Notes: generated by a model not told the origin, from the sequence alone. A DNA stretch of 64,000 nucleotides from Oncomelania hupensis (GCA_036898135.1 CM072525.1:26139059-26203058), one strand, 5' to 3'; positions 9,806 through 22,005 are shown, counted from the first letter of the stretch. Program-made: numbers and translations.

Positions 9806-10045
9806 CTAGAAACCACGTTCTGATGACTGTTGTGAAAAAAGCGGGGATTATTTCGACACACTTTCCATTTCTTTGACATTATTTTGACATTTTCAAATTT
9901 TTGAAGCTATCCCTAACTCTAACCCAAACCCTAACCCTAACACAGCCCTAACCCTAACGGAATACTGTTTTGGCGTCAAAACAACGGAGTCCGTCAAAAG
10001 AAAGTACGTAGAGGTTCAAGTGTATGAATATCGGCGTTTCTACCT
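9806..10045 (+). mobile_element. MITE with internal CCCTAA-like repeats, copy 2
   Basis: The same unit as the copy 27 bp before it, with CTAGAAACC at the left, CCCTAACCCTAAC in the middle, TGGCGTCAAAACAACGGAGT, and GGCGTTTCTACCTAG at the right. It is flanked on both sides by CA microsatellites. Confidence 0.6.
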
Positions 10046-10147
10046 AGCCACACACACACACATCTTCACACACCTAAAGACCCACAATACACAGTTTTCA
10101 AAACAACAACAAAAACTGCGTTAGACACTGTATATACTAAGATACAA

Positions 10148-10330
10148 GGCGGCAGGGATAGCTCAGTGGTCAGAGCGCACGACTTGTGTGAGTGCGTCTT
10201 AGGCGACGTGGGTTCGAATCCTGACTTCAGCAAACTATTTTGTGATTGCTGGATATTACGGGCCAGCACCTTGAGAAGTTCTCTGAGCTTGTAAGTGCGC
10301 TATATAAGAGAAATCTCTCTATACTGTATG
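10148..10330 (+). mobile_element. tRNA-derived SINE
   Basis: The head has a Pol III A box (TAGCTCAGTGGTCAGAGC) and, about 35 bp later, a B box (GGTTCGAATCC), in tRNA order. The body continues past the tRNA-like part into GTAAGTGCGCTATATAAG and a short ATCTCTCT end. The missing acceptor-stem pairing and the extra body show that this is a SINE and not a tRNA gene. Confidence 0.75.
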
Positions 10331-10405
10331 CTGGATCATACACACACAGTACACACACACACACCGGCACGCCCTTTCACAAAAATCACGCACACACATG
10401 CCCAC

Positions 10406-11018
10406 TGTTACGTTAAAACGCCCACGATAGTCCGTGTGTGACGCGCGCGATAGATCTGGTCGTTTTATTTTGCAAAGCATGCAATAACAGAGTGTATTTA
10501 TCTTTGATTTGATTTTGCGTTGTTGTTAGAAGAAGTTTTGTATAACGTTGATAATTTTAGTTGGTCGATATTATTTGAGAATTTTCTAGAGTCTGGTTGT
10601 TTACTATCGATCGAAGCGTATGGATAATTCTAGTGGTAACTAGAGAAGCTTCTATCCTAAAAATAGGGTTGTATGACGTGAGACGGTGATGACGAGGTTT
10701 GTTCTGGTTGGTTGAAATTGTGTCGCGCTCGAACGTTCGGACGCTCTCTCGAGTTTAGAGAGACTATATATAGTGCCGCACTGTTTCAAAAGGTGGTTGA
10801 TAGTTGAGAATTGTAGTGTGGAAAAAGCGATTGAGCGATTGTATGCAGTTTGTTGATGTATGCTGAATAAAGTTGGAAATGTTCAGACGACGACTCCAGC
10901 CTTGTTGATGAATGAACGGGTTGCGTGGATAAACGAATCTGAGTTACACCTATCAGGATTCAAGCATCGGGGCTGAATCGACTACTGATAGAAAAAAACA
11001 ACAACATCGAGTGTAACA
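10406..11018 (+). mobile_element. Solo LTR of an LTR retrotransposon
   Basis: The 613-bp unit begins TGTTAC and ends GTAACA, and a perfect 5-bp duplication CCCAC flanks it (10401-10405 and 11019-11023). Inside are a TATA-like ACTATATATAG near 10763 and, about 95 bp further on, an AATAAA at 10866-10871, giving U3, R and U5 in order. No gag-pol lies next to it, so it is the product of LTR-LTR recombination. A 5-bp duplication fits Ty3/Gypsy, Copia or BEL; the superfamily cannot be told from an LTR alone. Confidence 0.85.
10763..10772 (+). promoter_or_regulatory. TATA box of the solo LTR
   Basis: TATATATAG lies about two thirds of the way into the LTR, 95 bp before the AATAAA signal, as expected for the U3 promoter of an LTR retrotransposon. 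Confidence 0.55.
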
Positions 11019-11275
11019 CCCACACACCCAAACACACACACACACACACACACGCAAGCAGGCAGGCAAAAATTCTGGCAGACTGCCTGCTTGACTGACT
11101 AACTGATCAGATTTCATCAGGGAAAAGCGTTTGTAAGTCTAATGAATACCGCTCGGCATAAATGACCGGCGGAAACTGGAGGAGGTTTGCGCAAGCAGCT
11201 CCTCACACAGCAAATGGGTGGGGTGACGCTGAATGGCTTCCATGCGTTTAACTGATTTCGCCTCGAAATGCGCAT

Positions 11276-11328
11276 GAATGTCAAAGACGCCGACGGGTTT
11301 ATTATTGAATGTCAAAGACGCCGACGGG

Positions 11329-11412
<84 letters not shown>
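11276..11412 (+). repeat. 31-bp duplication leading into a (TTA)n array
   Basis: A segment beginning GAATGTCAAAGACGCCGACG is present twice in tandem (about 11276-11306 and 11307-11337). A TTA microsatellite then runs up to the 5' end of LINE copy A. The microsatellite appears to have grown from the ATT that ends the duplicated unit. Confidence 0.8.
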
Positions 11413-11414
<2 letters not shown>

Positions 11415-11609
11415 GCCACATTGTATTCGTGGATTTCGGCTGTGGCCAACAGCCTGGAGAGGATTGGGCACCGCCAGGTCTTTTTTGCCCAAGACACACT
11501 ACATGATGACACAATCCACTAATTCCATACCGGATCGGTCGTCGCCCGGCACAAGGACCGCGCCTTCCGTTGGCCACCAGGACAGAGGTGTTAAGTATGC
11601 TACTGATGG

Positions 11610-12587
11610 ACAAGTTAGCAAGATCCGCACGAGAAACAACATCGTCATAGGAACCTGGAATGTCAGGACCCTAACCGCGGAAGGAAAATTAGAAGAACTG
11701 GCCCACGAGTTGGACCACTATCGATGGAACGTTCTAGGCATCAGCGAACTGCGCTGGAAAGGCCTAGGTGAAACAACGACCGACAAAGGACACAAGCTCT
11801 ATTTCAGCGGTAGAGAGGACAGGCACGAATTGGATTGGTTGGATTCTTGGTCCACAAAAACATTCTAGCCACTGTCATGGGTTGCCGCCCAGTCTCCAGT
11901 AGACTCATTACCATCCGCCTGAGAGCAGCCCCTTTCAACATCACCATCATCCAGGCCTATGCCCCAACATCAGACTATGACGACAGCGAAGTGGATGATT
12001 TTTATGAAAACATGCAGGCGGTCCTTGACCAAGTGCCGAAGAAGGACATAGTCATAGTGGAAGGCGACTGGAATGCCAAGGTTGGCCAAGATGCGCACCA
12101 CAACTGGGGAGACACATGTGGACCCCACTGCAACAATGAGACAAATGACAGGGGTCTGAGACTCTTGGAAATTGCCAGATACAACAATCTGGTACTGGCA
12201 AACACGCTTGGTCTCCACAAAAACTCCAGACGATGGACATGGCACAGTGCAGGCGGGGAGCATCACAACCAAATAGATTTCATCATGGTCAAAAAACGCT
12301 TCAGATCAAGCATCAACATTGGCAGGACACGCACTTTTCCAGAAGCAGACATCGGAAGTGACCACGATCTCGTGATGATGTCTTTCCGGCTCCACTTGAA
12401 GAGAGTAAATACAGCAAAGTGCACTAGACTGAAGTTCGACCTGGACAAACTGCAAGACCCGGAGGTGGCAGAACTATTTCAGGCCACAATTGGAGGGAAA
12501 TTTGCACCACTGCTCATTTTGGGGGCTGGTGAAGTAGATGTCAACACCATGACCACCACCTTCAACTCAGCTGTGACAGATGCCTAA
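11610..12587 (+). pseudogene. LINE copy A apurinic-type endonuclease
   Basis: This is the nicking endonuclease of target-primed reverse transcription. Visible motifs in order are GTWNVRTL, the metal-binding ISELRWKG, a frameshift near 11835, YAPTSDYDDSE, VEGDWNAKVG, and the C-terminal catalytic pair GSDHDLVMM. All motifs are present, so the enzyme was once complete. Besides the frameshift, TAA at 12585-12587 interrupts the protein before the RT. Confidence 0.85.
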
Positions 12588-12744
12588 ACTGAGATCCTTG
12601 GCAAGCACCGACCAAAGAAGAAGCCGTGGATCACACCTGAACTTTTTGATCTGTGTGATAAACGAAGAGAGATAAAAAAAGAAAACGAACACCTCACAGG
12701 GAGCTGACGTCTACCGAAAAATCAACAATGACATCCGAAAAGGC

Positions 12745-14040
12745 ATGCGCACAGCAAAAAAGAACTGGATAGAAGATCAATGCCAGGAAATAGAGAACAG
12801 TCTGAACAAGAACAACAGCAAGAAGGCCTACCAGACTGTGAAGCGGCTGACAAGTGTCAAACAGCCCAAAGTCTCCACGATCCAAAGCAAGTCTGGCATA
12901 TGCCTTACAGAAGAACAAGAAGTCTTGGACAGATGGACAGAGTACTGCTCTGACCTTTACAACCATACACCAAATGGAGACCCATCAGTTCTAGCATGTC
13001 CCGAGAACAGAGAAGAAGAAGAAATCCTCCCAATTCTCCGGGAAGAAGTTGAGGCAGCAGTGCAATCGCTAAAGAAAAGGAAGTCAGCGGGAGTGGACAA
13101 CATACCCGCGGAACTGCTACAAGCAGGAGGAGAAGCGATGATTGATGCCCTCACCATTATCTGTAACAAGATCTGGCAGAGTGGGGAGTGGCCTATACCA
13201 TGGACCTAGTCGCTTGTCATCACTCTTCCCAAAAATGGTAACCTTCAGGAGTGTGAAAATTACCGCACCATCAGCCTCATCAGCCATCCCAGCAAGGTCC
13301 TCCTGAAAATAATACTCAACAGGTTGAAACCCCAAGCTGAACAAATCATAGCGGAAGAATAAACAGGATTCAGGGCAGGGCGAAGTACCACTGAGCAGAT
13401 TTTCAACCTCATAATAATCTGTGAGAAATACCTACAGCACCAGCAACATCTATATCATGTGTTCATAGACTTCAAGAAGGCGTTTGACCGAGTCTGGCAT
13501 GCAGCTCTATGGGCAACAATGAAAGTGTACAACATCAGCCCTAAAATTATTGAAGTCATCAAAAGCCTGTATGACAAGGCTACCAGTGCAGTCCTCCACA
13601 ACAGCGCCATCGGAAACTGGTTCAGAAGAACAATCGGTGTGCGTCAAGGATGCCTACTTTCTCCAACACTCTTCAACATCTTCCTAGAGCGCATCATGTC
13701 AGATGCTCTTGCAGACCATGAAGGCACAGTCAGCATAGGGGGTAAAGCAATCTCCAATCTTCGTTTTGCAGATGACATTGATGGATTGGCTGGAGAGGAA
13801 CAAGAACTTGAACAGCTGGTACAGAGGCTTGACACCACCTCCAGAGCCTATGGAATGGAAATAAGTGCAGAGAAGACCAAAATGATGACCAACAACACCA
13901 ATGGCATCAACACGGACATCAAAGTCCAAGGCCAATCCCTCAACACAGTGCATAGCTTCAAATACTTAGGAGCCATTGTATCAGACAATGGGTCCCGACA
14001 GGAAGTCCTCTCCAGGATCGCACAAACAACTGTGCCCTGA
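12745..14040 (+). pseudogene. LINE copy A reverse transcriptase
   Basis: The RT is in pieces. 12745-13209 carries the finger region (KSAGVDNIPAELLQAGG) and ends in TAG. A linking stretch follows with GNLQECENYRTISLIS-type sequence and a further stop near 13360. 13459-14040 carries FIDFKKAFDRVWH, IGVRQGCLLSPTLFNIFLE and the catalytic box LRFADDIDGLAG. The active-site Asp residues are intact, but the stops and a frameshift near 14035 inactivate it. Confidence 0.85.
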
Positions 14041-14045
14041 CAAGG

Positions 14046-14558
14046 TTGAAGCCCATTTGGAAAGACAGGACCATCAGTCTACATTCCAAAGTAAGACTGC
14101 TGCGCTCCCTTGTTATCTCCATCTTCCTATATGCTTGCGAAGCATGGACCCTCACAGCAGATCTCCAACGAAGAATACAAAGCATAGAGATGAGGTGGTA
14201 CAGAAGACTTCTGGGCATTTCCTATACCCAACACATCACCAACGACGAAGTCCGACAGACCATCACACAAGCCATTGGACAACACGATGACCTGCTCACA
14301 GTGGTGAAGAAACGGAAACTCCGATGGTATGGCCACGTCACCAGATCATCAGGCCTTGCAAAGACTATTCTGCAAGGCACAGTGCAAGGAGGTAGAAGAA
14401 GAGGGAGACCGAAAAAGAGGTGAGAGGACAACATTCGAGAATGGACTGGTTTGACACTGAGCGAAGCCATCAGGGCTGCTGAGGAAAGAGAAAGATGGAG
14501 TATGCTGGTTAAACGATCATCTGTGGTGCCCCTACGACCTTCGGGTTACGGGACAGGA
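14046..14558 (+). pseudogene. LINE copy A C-terminal domain
   Basis: The C-terminal region includes YACEAWTLTADLQRRIQ, a GHVTRSSGLAKTILQG stretch and a basic GGRRRGRPKKR motif, then a TGA at 14421-14423 where other copies read Trp. It ends just before the GGATA-like tail. The basic patch probably binds RNA or DNA. This domain is the part most often kept in the truncated copies. Confidence 0.8.
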
Positions 14559-14575
14559 TAGGGTAGGATAGGATT

Positions 14576-14594
14576 CGTCTTCTTCTTCTTCTTA

Positions 14595-14660
<66 letters not shown>

Positions 14661-15102
14661 TAATATTATTATTATTATTATTATTATTATTAAATTAATT
14701 TATTTATGTATGTATTAATCTATTTATATGGGGATTTTTTGGGTGGTGGGTGGTTCAGCTCATTCATATCTGTGTCCTTAAACACATTGCATCGGTCTTC
14801 AAAGTTAATTCGTTTTGGAAGCGTCTGTTTTGCTTGTTTGTTTGTTTGTTTGTTTTTAAATATAGAATGCCCAATTTATGCTGAGATGACTATGACTTGT
14901 AATAGTCATACGTGTTTTGAGTCTGATATTTGCCAGATTTGAATCTAAATGTCCTTTTCGAGCGTTGTTATAATTAGAATTATAGCTTCACTACGCCCAT
15001 TATTATGGCCAATAATAACTACTCGATGACGCACAATACAATCGAGTGTATCTAGGCCCGTGACTTTATCACAGTTATCATTGAGCTTTCACCGCAATCA
15101 TA
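14576..15102. other. (TTC/TTA)n microsatellite and anonymous DNA
   Basis: A TTC then TTA array occupies about 14578-14695. The remainder shows no gene or recognised repeat beyond a short TTTG run near 14835. Confidence 0.6.
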
Positions 15103-15487
15103 TCCTATAACTCAAATGTCGTTGGGGTACCACAGATGATCGTTTAACCAGCGTATTCCATCTTTCTCTGTTCTCAGCAACCCTTATGGCTTCGTTCATT
15201 GTCAAACCAGCCCATTCTTCAATGTTGTCCTCCCAATTTTTTTGTCTCCCTATTTTTCTGCCTCCTTGCACTGTGCCTTGCTGGATGGTTTTTGCAAGAC
15301 CTGATGCTCTAGTGACGTGGCCATACCATCGGAGTTTCCGTTTCTTCACCACTGTGAGCATGTCATCGTGTTGTCCAATGGCTTGTGTGATGGTCTGTCG
15401 GACTTCGTTGTTGGTGATGTGCTGGGTATAGGAAATGCCCAGAAATCTTCTGTAGCACCTCATCTCCATGCTTTGTATTCTTCGTTG
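15103..15487 (-). mobile_element. GGATA-tail LINE, copy B (3' end)
   Basis: This short, strongly 5'-truncated copy encodes the last 125 or so residues of the C-terminal domain in one open frame (from RRIQSMEMRCYRRFLGISY to the end). GGRKIGRQKN replaces the GGRRRGRPKKR of copy A. The 3' tail is only a single TATCC unit. Confidence 0.85.
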
Positions 15488-15878
15488 TAATAATGCAATA
15501 ATGGGCATTTAAAGTCTTCTATGTTTATTCGATCCAAGGGGGAAATAGGCCTCTGACTCGAACGTTTTCACAATAGCAAATTTTAAATTTCGTCAGGCTG
15601 GAAACTAACGCTAAAACATGCGAGTCTTATATGCTATTTCGCCAAACGCAAACCATTAAACTCGGCGTTAAAACGTTTCACACACTTTTAGGGTGAAACT
15701 AAACCGTGTATTTTTATCCAAAACTAAAAAGTACATGTACATTGATTTGCTGTACAACTCTGACTTTTAACATGGGCGTTTATGTAATATACTATACTCA
15801 AGTGTCGCATATTTCACTCTCTGTAAACCTGGAAAAAAAAACAGCTGAATGTAGTTCAAGATTTGGGTACGGGTAGAC
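15488..15878. other. Anonymous AT-rich DNA
   Basis: No gene, SINE box or inverted repeat was recognised between LINE copy B and the palindromic MITE. Confidence 0.4.
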
Positions 15879-16014
15879 CAAAGGCGCTTGTATCTGGACA
15901 CGCGAGTGCCTATGCCTGTGACGCGTCTCCCTTTGGTTATGTATTATAGATAACCAAAGAGAGACGCGTCAGTGCAGGCATAGGCGCTCGCGTGTCCAGA
16001 TACAAGCGCCTGTG
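15879..16014. mobile_element. 136-bp palindromic MITE with 8-bp duplication
   Basis: Two arms of about 60 bp (15882-15940 and 15950-16011) are almost perfect reverse complements around a 9-bp loop. GGGTAGAC flanks the element exactly on both sides (15871-15878 and 16015-16022), an 8-bp target-site duplication of hAT type. The ends read CAAAGGCGCTTG and CAAGCGCCTGTG. Transcripts would fold into one long hairpin. Confidence 0.85.
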
Positions 16015-16022
16015 GGGTAGAC

Positions 16023-17020
<998 letters not shown>

Positions 17021-18300
17021 AATTTGAACAGCTGGTGCAGAGGCTTTACACCAACTCCAGAGTCTTTGGAATGGACATAGTGCAGAGAAGACCAAAATGA
17101 TGACCAACAACACCAATGGAATCAACACGGACATCAAAGTCCAAAGCCAATCCCTCAACACCATGCACAGCTTCAAATATTAAGGAGCCATTGTATCAGA
17201 CAATGCGTTCCGACAGGAAGTCCTCTCCAGGATAGCATAAACAACTGCTGCCCTGACAAGGTTGAAGCCCATTTGGAAAGGCAAGACCAGCAGTCTACAT
17301 TCCAAGATTAGACTGCTGCGCTCCCTTGTCATCTCCATCTTCCTATACTCTTGCGAAACGTGCACCCTCATCTCCTTCCCCCCTCCCCCGTGTGGGTGCC
17401 GGGAGTTTCTGTATAAATAGTATCCCCACTTTCTGAAAATGTAGTGCTTTAAATTCCCACTGTCGCTATCTTTCTTATTTGTTCTTTCTCATTCCTACTC
17501 TGTTCTGTCATTGTACTATACTATAGTCTTCTTCGCTAGACCAGTCACCTACCTTTTTTCTTGAAATTCTTCCGGGACAAAACTCATCATTTGTGCATGT
17601 GTATGAGGTCTGTTTGATCAGCTTGGGAACAGTGAACGCTTTCTGCCAAATTGTCACTAAGGCTTCTTATGACATTATTATTTATCATTGTAGGCATTTT
17701 ATATGTATGTGTTTTGTTTTATATTTTAAAGTGATGTTTGTATTATATTTTGTTTTTGTAAACGGAGGTTCGATAAATTAGAGTATAGCCTCGGCGTCAC
17801 CTGCCTGTGATGCCTTTATTGTACCGTGACCGGCTTTTGGAGTACCTTCAGTGTTACCACTGGGGTTGTTTCAGCAGATCTTTTATGCGAATCACGGGTG
17901 AGTCTTCTTTCAGCCAAGTTGTGGTCTTGATTGTGTGGTCCTGATTCGGTGCTTTGCAGTCCGCTGGACCCTGTAAGCAATGAATAACTATCTAACAGCA
18001 GACCTACATTGAAGAATACAGAGTATGGAGATGAGGTGCTACAGAAGACTTCTGGGCATTTCGTATAACCAGCGCATCATCAACGACGAAATCTGACAGA
18101 CCATTATACATGCCATTGAACAACACGATGACATGCTCACAGTGCTAGTGGTGAAGATACGGACAATCCCGATGGTATAGCCACTTCTCTAGCACGTAGG
18201 TTAAACGATCATCTGTGGTGCCCCAACGACCTTTGAGTTACGGGATAGGATAGGATAGGATAGGATAGGATAGGATAGGATAGGATAGGATAGGATAGGA
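17021..18300 (+). mobile_element. GGATA-tail LINE, copy C, split by element Z
   Basis: The first part, 17021-17370, covers the region after the RT box up to CACCCTCA. The second, about 17994-18300, resumes at ACAGCAGACC and runs to a tail of about twelve GGATA units (18241-18300). The sequence between is a copy of element Z. The coding frame is heavily damaged. Confidence 0.85.
17371..17993 (+). mobile_element. Element Z, copy 1 (inside LINE copy C)
   Basis: This is a non-coding retroposon. It starts with GTGTGGGTGCCGGGAGTTTC and TATAAATAGTATCCCCAC, passes through AAACGGAGGTTCGATAAATT, and ends GTCCGCTGGACCCTGTAAGC then ATGAATAACT. It interrupts the LINE between ACCCTCA and ACAGCAG. No clear target duplication survives. 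The 3' end is of the AATAACTAAC type. Confidence 0.8.
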
Positions 18301-18774
18301 CTTTCTGCTCGTTTGACCTTTGTGCATGACATTCAAATGATGGCATTTTGTTAAAATTTGCCGGCTGTACCGAAACAATATTTAGTTCTGCATAAACACC
18401 CTTCTGTCCTCTGGACAAGCACTTTTTTTTTAATGACGTCAGCTTACGTAAGGCACTTTTTAAAGTGTCAATTGAACTTAGATGTGATCCGCCATAAACT
18501 CGATGCTTCAAAATCGAAAATGTAGGCCTACTTTTGATATTAGATCTGAAGACCTACACTAAGAAAAAACAGGGATGGATTTAACCGGAAATTACCGGTA
18601 TTTTACCGGTTTGAGAATAAAAATACCGGTTGAAAAATCAGTAGCCGGTAGAGCCTACCGGTTCTTATTTTGTTTGACTGGTTTAAAAACATAAAGAAAA
18701 AAAATAAAGAAAAAGAGAAAGAAAAACAAGAGAAATGAAGAGAGAGGGAGAGACACAGAGAGAGAGACAGAGAA

Positions 18775-18864
<90 letters not shown>

Positions 18865-19089
18865 AGCCAACCACGCTGATTATGTGTTTAGTGTAGACGA
18901 GAGGCCTGCGAATGCTTTCAGTAGCCTTGCCATATTCTTTGAGGTAATTAATACAGAATGATATAACATTGGCGGGCGCAAGGCTATCGTGAATACGGAT
19001 AAAATCTGATTTACCAAATAGCATCACAGTAGGAACCTCATCCATTTCATTTTCTGACCATGCCCGCAACTTAGGTTTCATTCTGTCTT
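18301..19089. repeat. ACCGGT-rich segment, (AG)n array and a coding-like fragment
   Basis: From 18580 to 18665 the motif ACCGGT and variants recur about eight times. An AG array fills about 18770-18862. On the minus strand 18870-19105 reads as an open, compositionally protein-like frame (WSENEMDEVPTVMLFGKSDF) that I cannot assign to a family. It stops at the L2-like LINE junction. Confidence 0.45.
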
Positions 19090-19995
19090 CTGACAGTTCA
19101 CTTGACCAACACATTTCCAACATATGCCGCTCTGCCTATTTCGAAATTCACCGCATTAGCTCCATCCGACAATATCTTACAACCGAAACAACTAACACTC
19201 TTGTCTGCGTATTTGTTATATCTAAACTTGACTACTGCAACTCTCTCCTCTCTGGCTCCCCTCTCTACCTTCTTGAAAAGCTTCAGAAAGTCCAAAACTC
19301 TGCCGCCCGCCTTGTTCTTAAAGCTAAAAAACGAGACCATGCCACCCCCCTACTCCGATCTCTTCATTGGCTCCCTGTTCGAGCTCGCATCTTGTACAAG
19401 CTCTCAACTATTGTTTTCAAATTCTTCACTGGCTCTGCCCCCTCATACTTTACTGACCTTCTCTCTGTCTACTCTCCTGCAAGACAACTCCGCTCTTCTT
19501 CTGATTCAAGACTGCTTTCTGTCCCCCGTGTTCACTCAAAGACCTATGGTGAACTATCTTTCTCTTTCTTTTGCTGCAACTGCCTGGAACTCACTACCGA
19601 TGCAACTCCGACATGCTCCATCACTTTCTTCATTCAAGCGCCAATTAAAGACCCACCTTTTTAACATGCAAACTCAATAATTTTCACTCCCCCTCCCTTC
19701 CATCCCCATATGTAATCTTTTACCAAGTCACGTAATCTGTTCATGGATGGTGGCGGCACCGGCTCGGTTCTTGGTATTCATATTATCTGTTGTTTTGCAT
19801 TACCATGTTTTACTGTAATTATTTAACCATTTGATAAGTGTATACGTGTTCTGTGTGCGTGTGCGTGGGTGTGTGTGTGTGTGTATGTGTTTGTGTGTGT
19901 GTGTGATTGCACGTGTGTTGTCAAGCGCGGCGAGCTCGCTTTCCTTACCGTTTGCGTGGTACCGCGCGATACAAATGTACTGTACTGTACTGTAT
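19090..19995 (+). mobile_element. L2/CR1-like LINE, 3' end
   Basis: The C-terminal RT region is present: SKLDYCNSLLSG, LQKVQNSAARLV, LLRSLHWLPVRARILYKL and AATAWNSLPMQLR, ending LFNMQTQ before TAA. A frameshift near 19570 splits it. The 3' end carries a GT microsatellite and finishes in TGTAC repeats (ACTGTACTGTACTGTA), like other L2-type tails. Everything before the RT thumb is lost. Confidence 0.8.
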
Positions 19996-20514
19996 AAATT
20001 AAACTCGCGCACTTTTCGATTTTTTCTTTCCTCGTGCTCGTCAGTATGTATTGCAACAGTGGCAGATATGCTAGTAATAATGAAGAAGCAAAAATCTCTT
20101 TTTTCATTTTTTTGCTATGTGGGGGGAAGGGGGGGGAGAGGGGCGATAAAAGAAGTTTATGTGAATACGAAGATGTTTCTAATGAAACAGAAAGTGCATT
20201 AACAGAGTCGCCATCTACTTATATAAAATAGGACGCATTATTAAGCTTTGCTATGGGTCATATCGGTTTCCGTGACTGGCCTACCGGTTTGCGTTCGAGT
20301 GGGTTTGTTTACTGTGACGTCGTACCGGTTTTGCAAATCCCTAGGACAATCACTGAAAAAGAAAACTACCGGCAGAGGAAAAGATGTTCTGGTGCAGCAA
20401 AGGACACGCTCTTACAATCGAAATAATTATGGTATATAACAAAGAGAGATAAATCAGTGCTCCCCTTTGCAACGAATCTAAGAAGTGGACTCGTTTCCAT
20501 TTTTACAATTTTGT
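19996..20514. other. Anonymous DNA with a second ACCGGT cluster
   Basis: ACCGGT occurs again at about 20280 and 20325, so the L2-like LINE may have inserted into one older element. A short open frame (about 20100-20231 +, ending SNETESALTESPSTYIK) looks protein-like, but I do not recognise it. Confidence 0.35.
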
Positions 20515-20825
20515 ATGACGGCCTATTAGCGCCAAAACCTGGTAATTACAAATATCATGAGATAAATACAAATACTATGGGATAATTACAATTATAAAGG
20601 GATAATTACAATGATAATGGCAAAATTACAAATATCTTCGCGTGATCATGATTAATTTTCAGTTTTGGCTCTAGCAATCCGCTAGGAAGGCATGGCAAAT
20701 ACTAATAATTATTAATTAATACTGAGGATTACCGGTATCTCTGTAAACTAAACAGAACACAGTCATGTTTATTTCAATATTCTCGTGATACTGGTAACTC
20801 AGTTTTGGCGCCAGTTGGCCGTCAT
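20515..20825. mobile_element. 311-bp MITE with TGACGGCC ends
   Basis: The ends ATGACGGCC and GGCCGTCAT, followed inward by CGCCAAAAC and GTTTTGGCG, form imperfect inverted repeats of about 45 bp. The interior repeats GGGATAATTACAAT-like units. There is no coding frame. Confidence 0.65.
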
Positions 20826-21789
20826 TATTTTAAGGATTTTTTTTTCTCACTCCTTGTTAAAAATTATAAGGAGTGGGGTGAGAGGAGGAGGGAGGGGGGG
20901 GGGGAACGATGAACAAACGCCATGATTGATGGTTCCGTAGTGAAACAAAGGAAGTAACTGCATAGGCCTACAATGCGTCACAAACCCACGTCACATCAAA
21001 CTATGACGTCACTTCCTAACCATAGCGCGACGAATTAGGAAGGTAAACCAACGAACATCAAGCTACCAGTTCAGTCGCATGGCCGTGCTAATTTTAGATA
21101 CGATTCTTCCCGACAAAGTAAACACTATTGTAAAAGGCAGCTGTTTGTCGGACATTCGCTCGGGAAAAAAACTTATTGCCTCGCTTAATATCGCGTTCAC
21201 GATCTTCTCACGCCGTAGAGAGAGTTCTAAGGAATGTAATCAGTACCAGTTAAAGCATTTAAGACGTATTTCTCACGCCTGATCGGCGATTCTAAGGCGT
21301 GATTTTGAGGGTCTAATGCGTGATTTTGATGGTATAAGGCGTGATTACGCCCGATCACAGGCTCTGAAGTCTTTTCTTTCGTGTTTGTAAACTCGTGGGT
21401 CTCCTGCATACGTATGTAGTATACATGTATGTATAGTATGTCATTGAGGCCTCCGAAAGACGAGACTTCCCAGCCTGTGGCTTGATCTCGGATTTATTAA
21501 TGAATCTGTCAAACTAACGTATAAAGAAATGTAGATAAATGTTGGGTTGTGTTCATAAGTACGTGTCTCTGCATAGCTTATATAAAAAATAAAGAGATAA
21601 ATAAATGGTGTGACTATACCTTTTGGTTCTGTACGCAAATATTAATATTTCATCAGGTCTGTTTTTGCTGATTCCAATGACACTAAGCCCATTTCTGAAC
21701 TGTTAAAAACTAAAATATTAGCAAACTAAAATTGTATGCAAAGCTGGCCAAAGTTTCCATTTGAAATTGAACATTTAGCCAACTTTGAC
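20826..21789. other. Anonymous DNA with minor tandem repeats
   Basis: A 67-codon plus-strand frame (21079-21282) has no recognisable domain. Next to it, 21285-21350 repeats a GGCGTGATTTTGA-like unit three to four times. A G-tract sits near 20895. No gene can be supported. Confidence 0.35.
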
Positions 21790-21865
21790 ATTGTACTGTA
21801 TTATAAGCATTGTACTGTATTATAAGAATTGTACTGTATTATAAGCATTGTACTGTATTATAAGC
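21790..21865 (+). repeat. 19-bp tandem repeat, four units
   Basis: ATTGTACTGTATTATAAGC is repeated four times with one C-to-A change. It ends 80 bp before the outer hAT element. Confidence 0.9.
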
Positions 21866-22005
21866 AGGGATGCTATTTCTGGGAGCTGAAATAAATCAGA
21901 CACTATATTTGTAATAAGAGGAGTGAATAAATTAAGACACACAATCACAGGCGGCGGAAGCTGTTCAGGATTGGGGGGGCACACACCCATTTTATTCACT
22001 GACAT

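Larger units (their letters stand above)
11413..14575 (+). mobile_element. APE-type LINE with GGATA tail, copy A (nearly complete)
   Basis: This is the longest contiguous copy of the dominant LINE here. It runs from a 5' non-coding leader through endonuclease, RT with FADD box, and a basic C-terminal domain to a short GGATA-type tail. It resembles the invertebrate proteins labelled endonuclease-reverse transcriptase or 'craniofacial development protein 2-like', a lineage near RTE; the clade is my inference. Several frameshifts and stops make it non-autonomous. Confidence 0.9.

Noticed and set aside
10148..10232. tRNA gene
   Set aside because: A and B boxes are present but the acceptor stem does not pair and the sequence continues into a SINE body. 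The same applies to 42010-42084.
13117..13344. Antisense frames of the LINE copies
   Set aside because: They mirror conserved RT or endonuclease sequence on the other strand and show no motif of their own.
18209..18300. Independent GGATA pentamer satellite
   Set aside because: The same pentamer follows the LINE 3' end in copies at 32067, 41108, 46312, 49605 and 57672, so it is the LINE tail.
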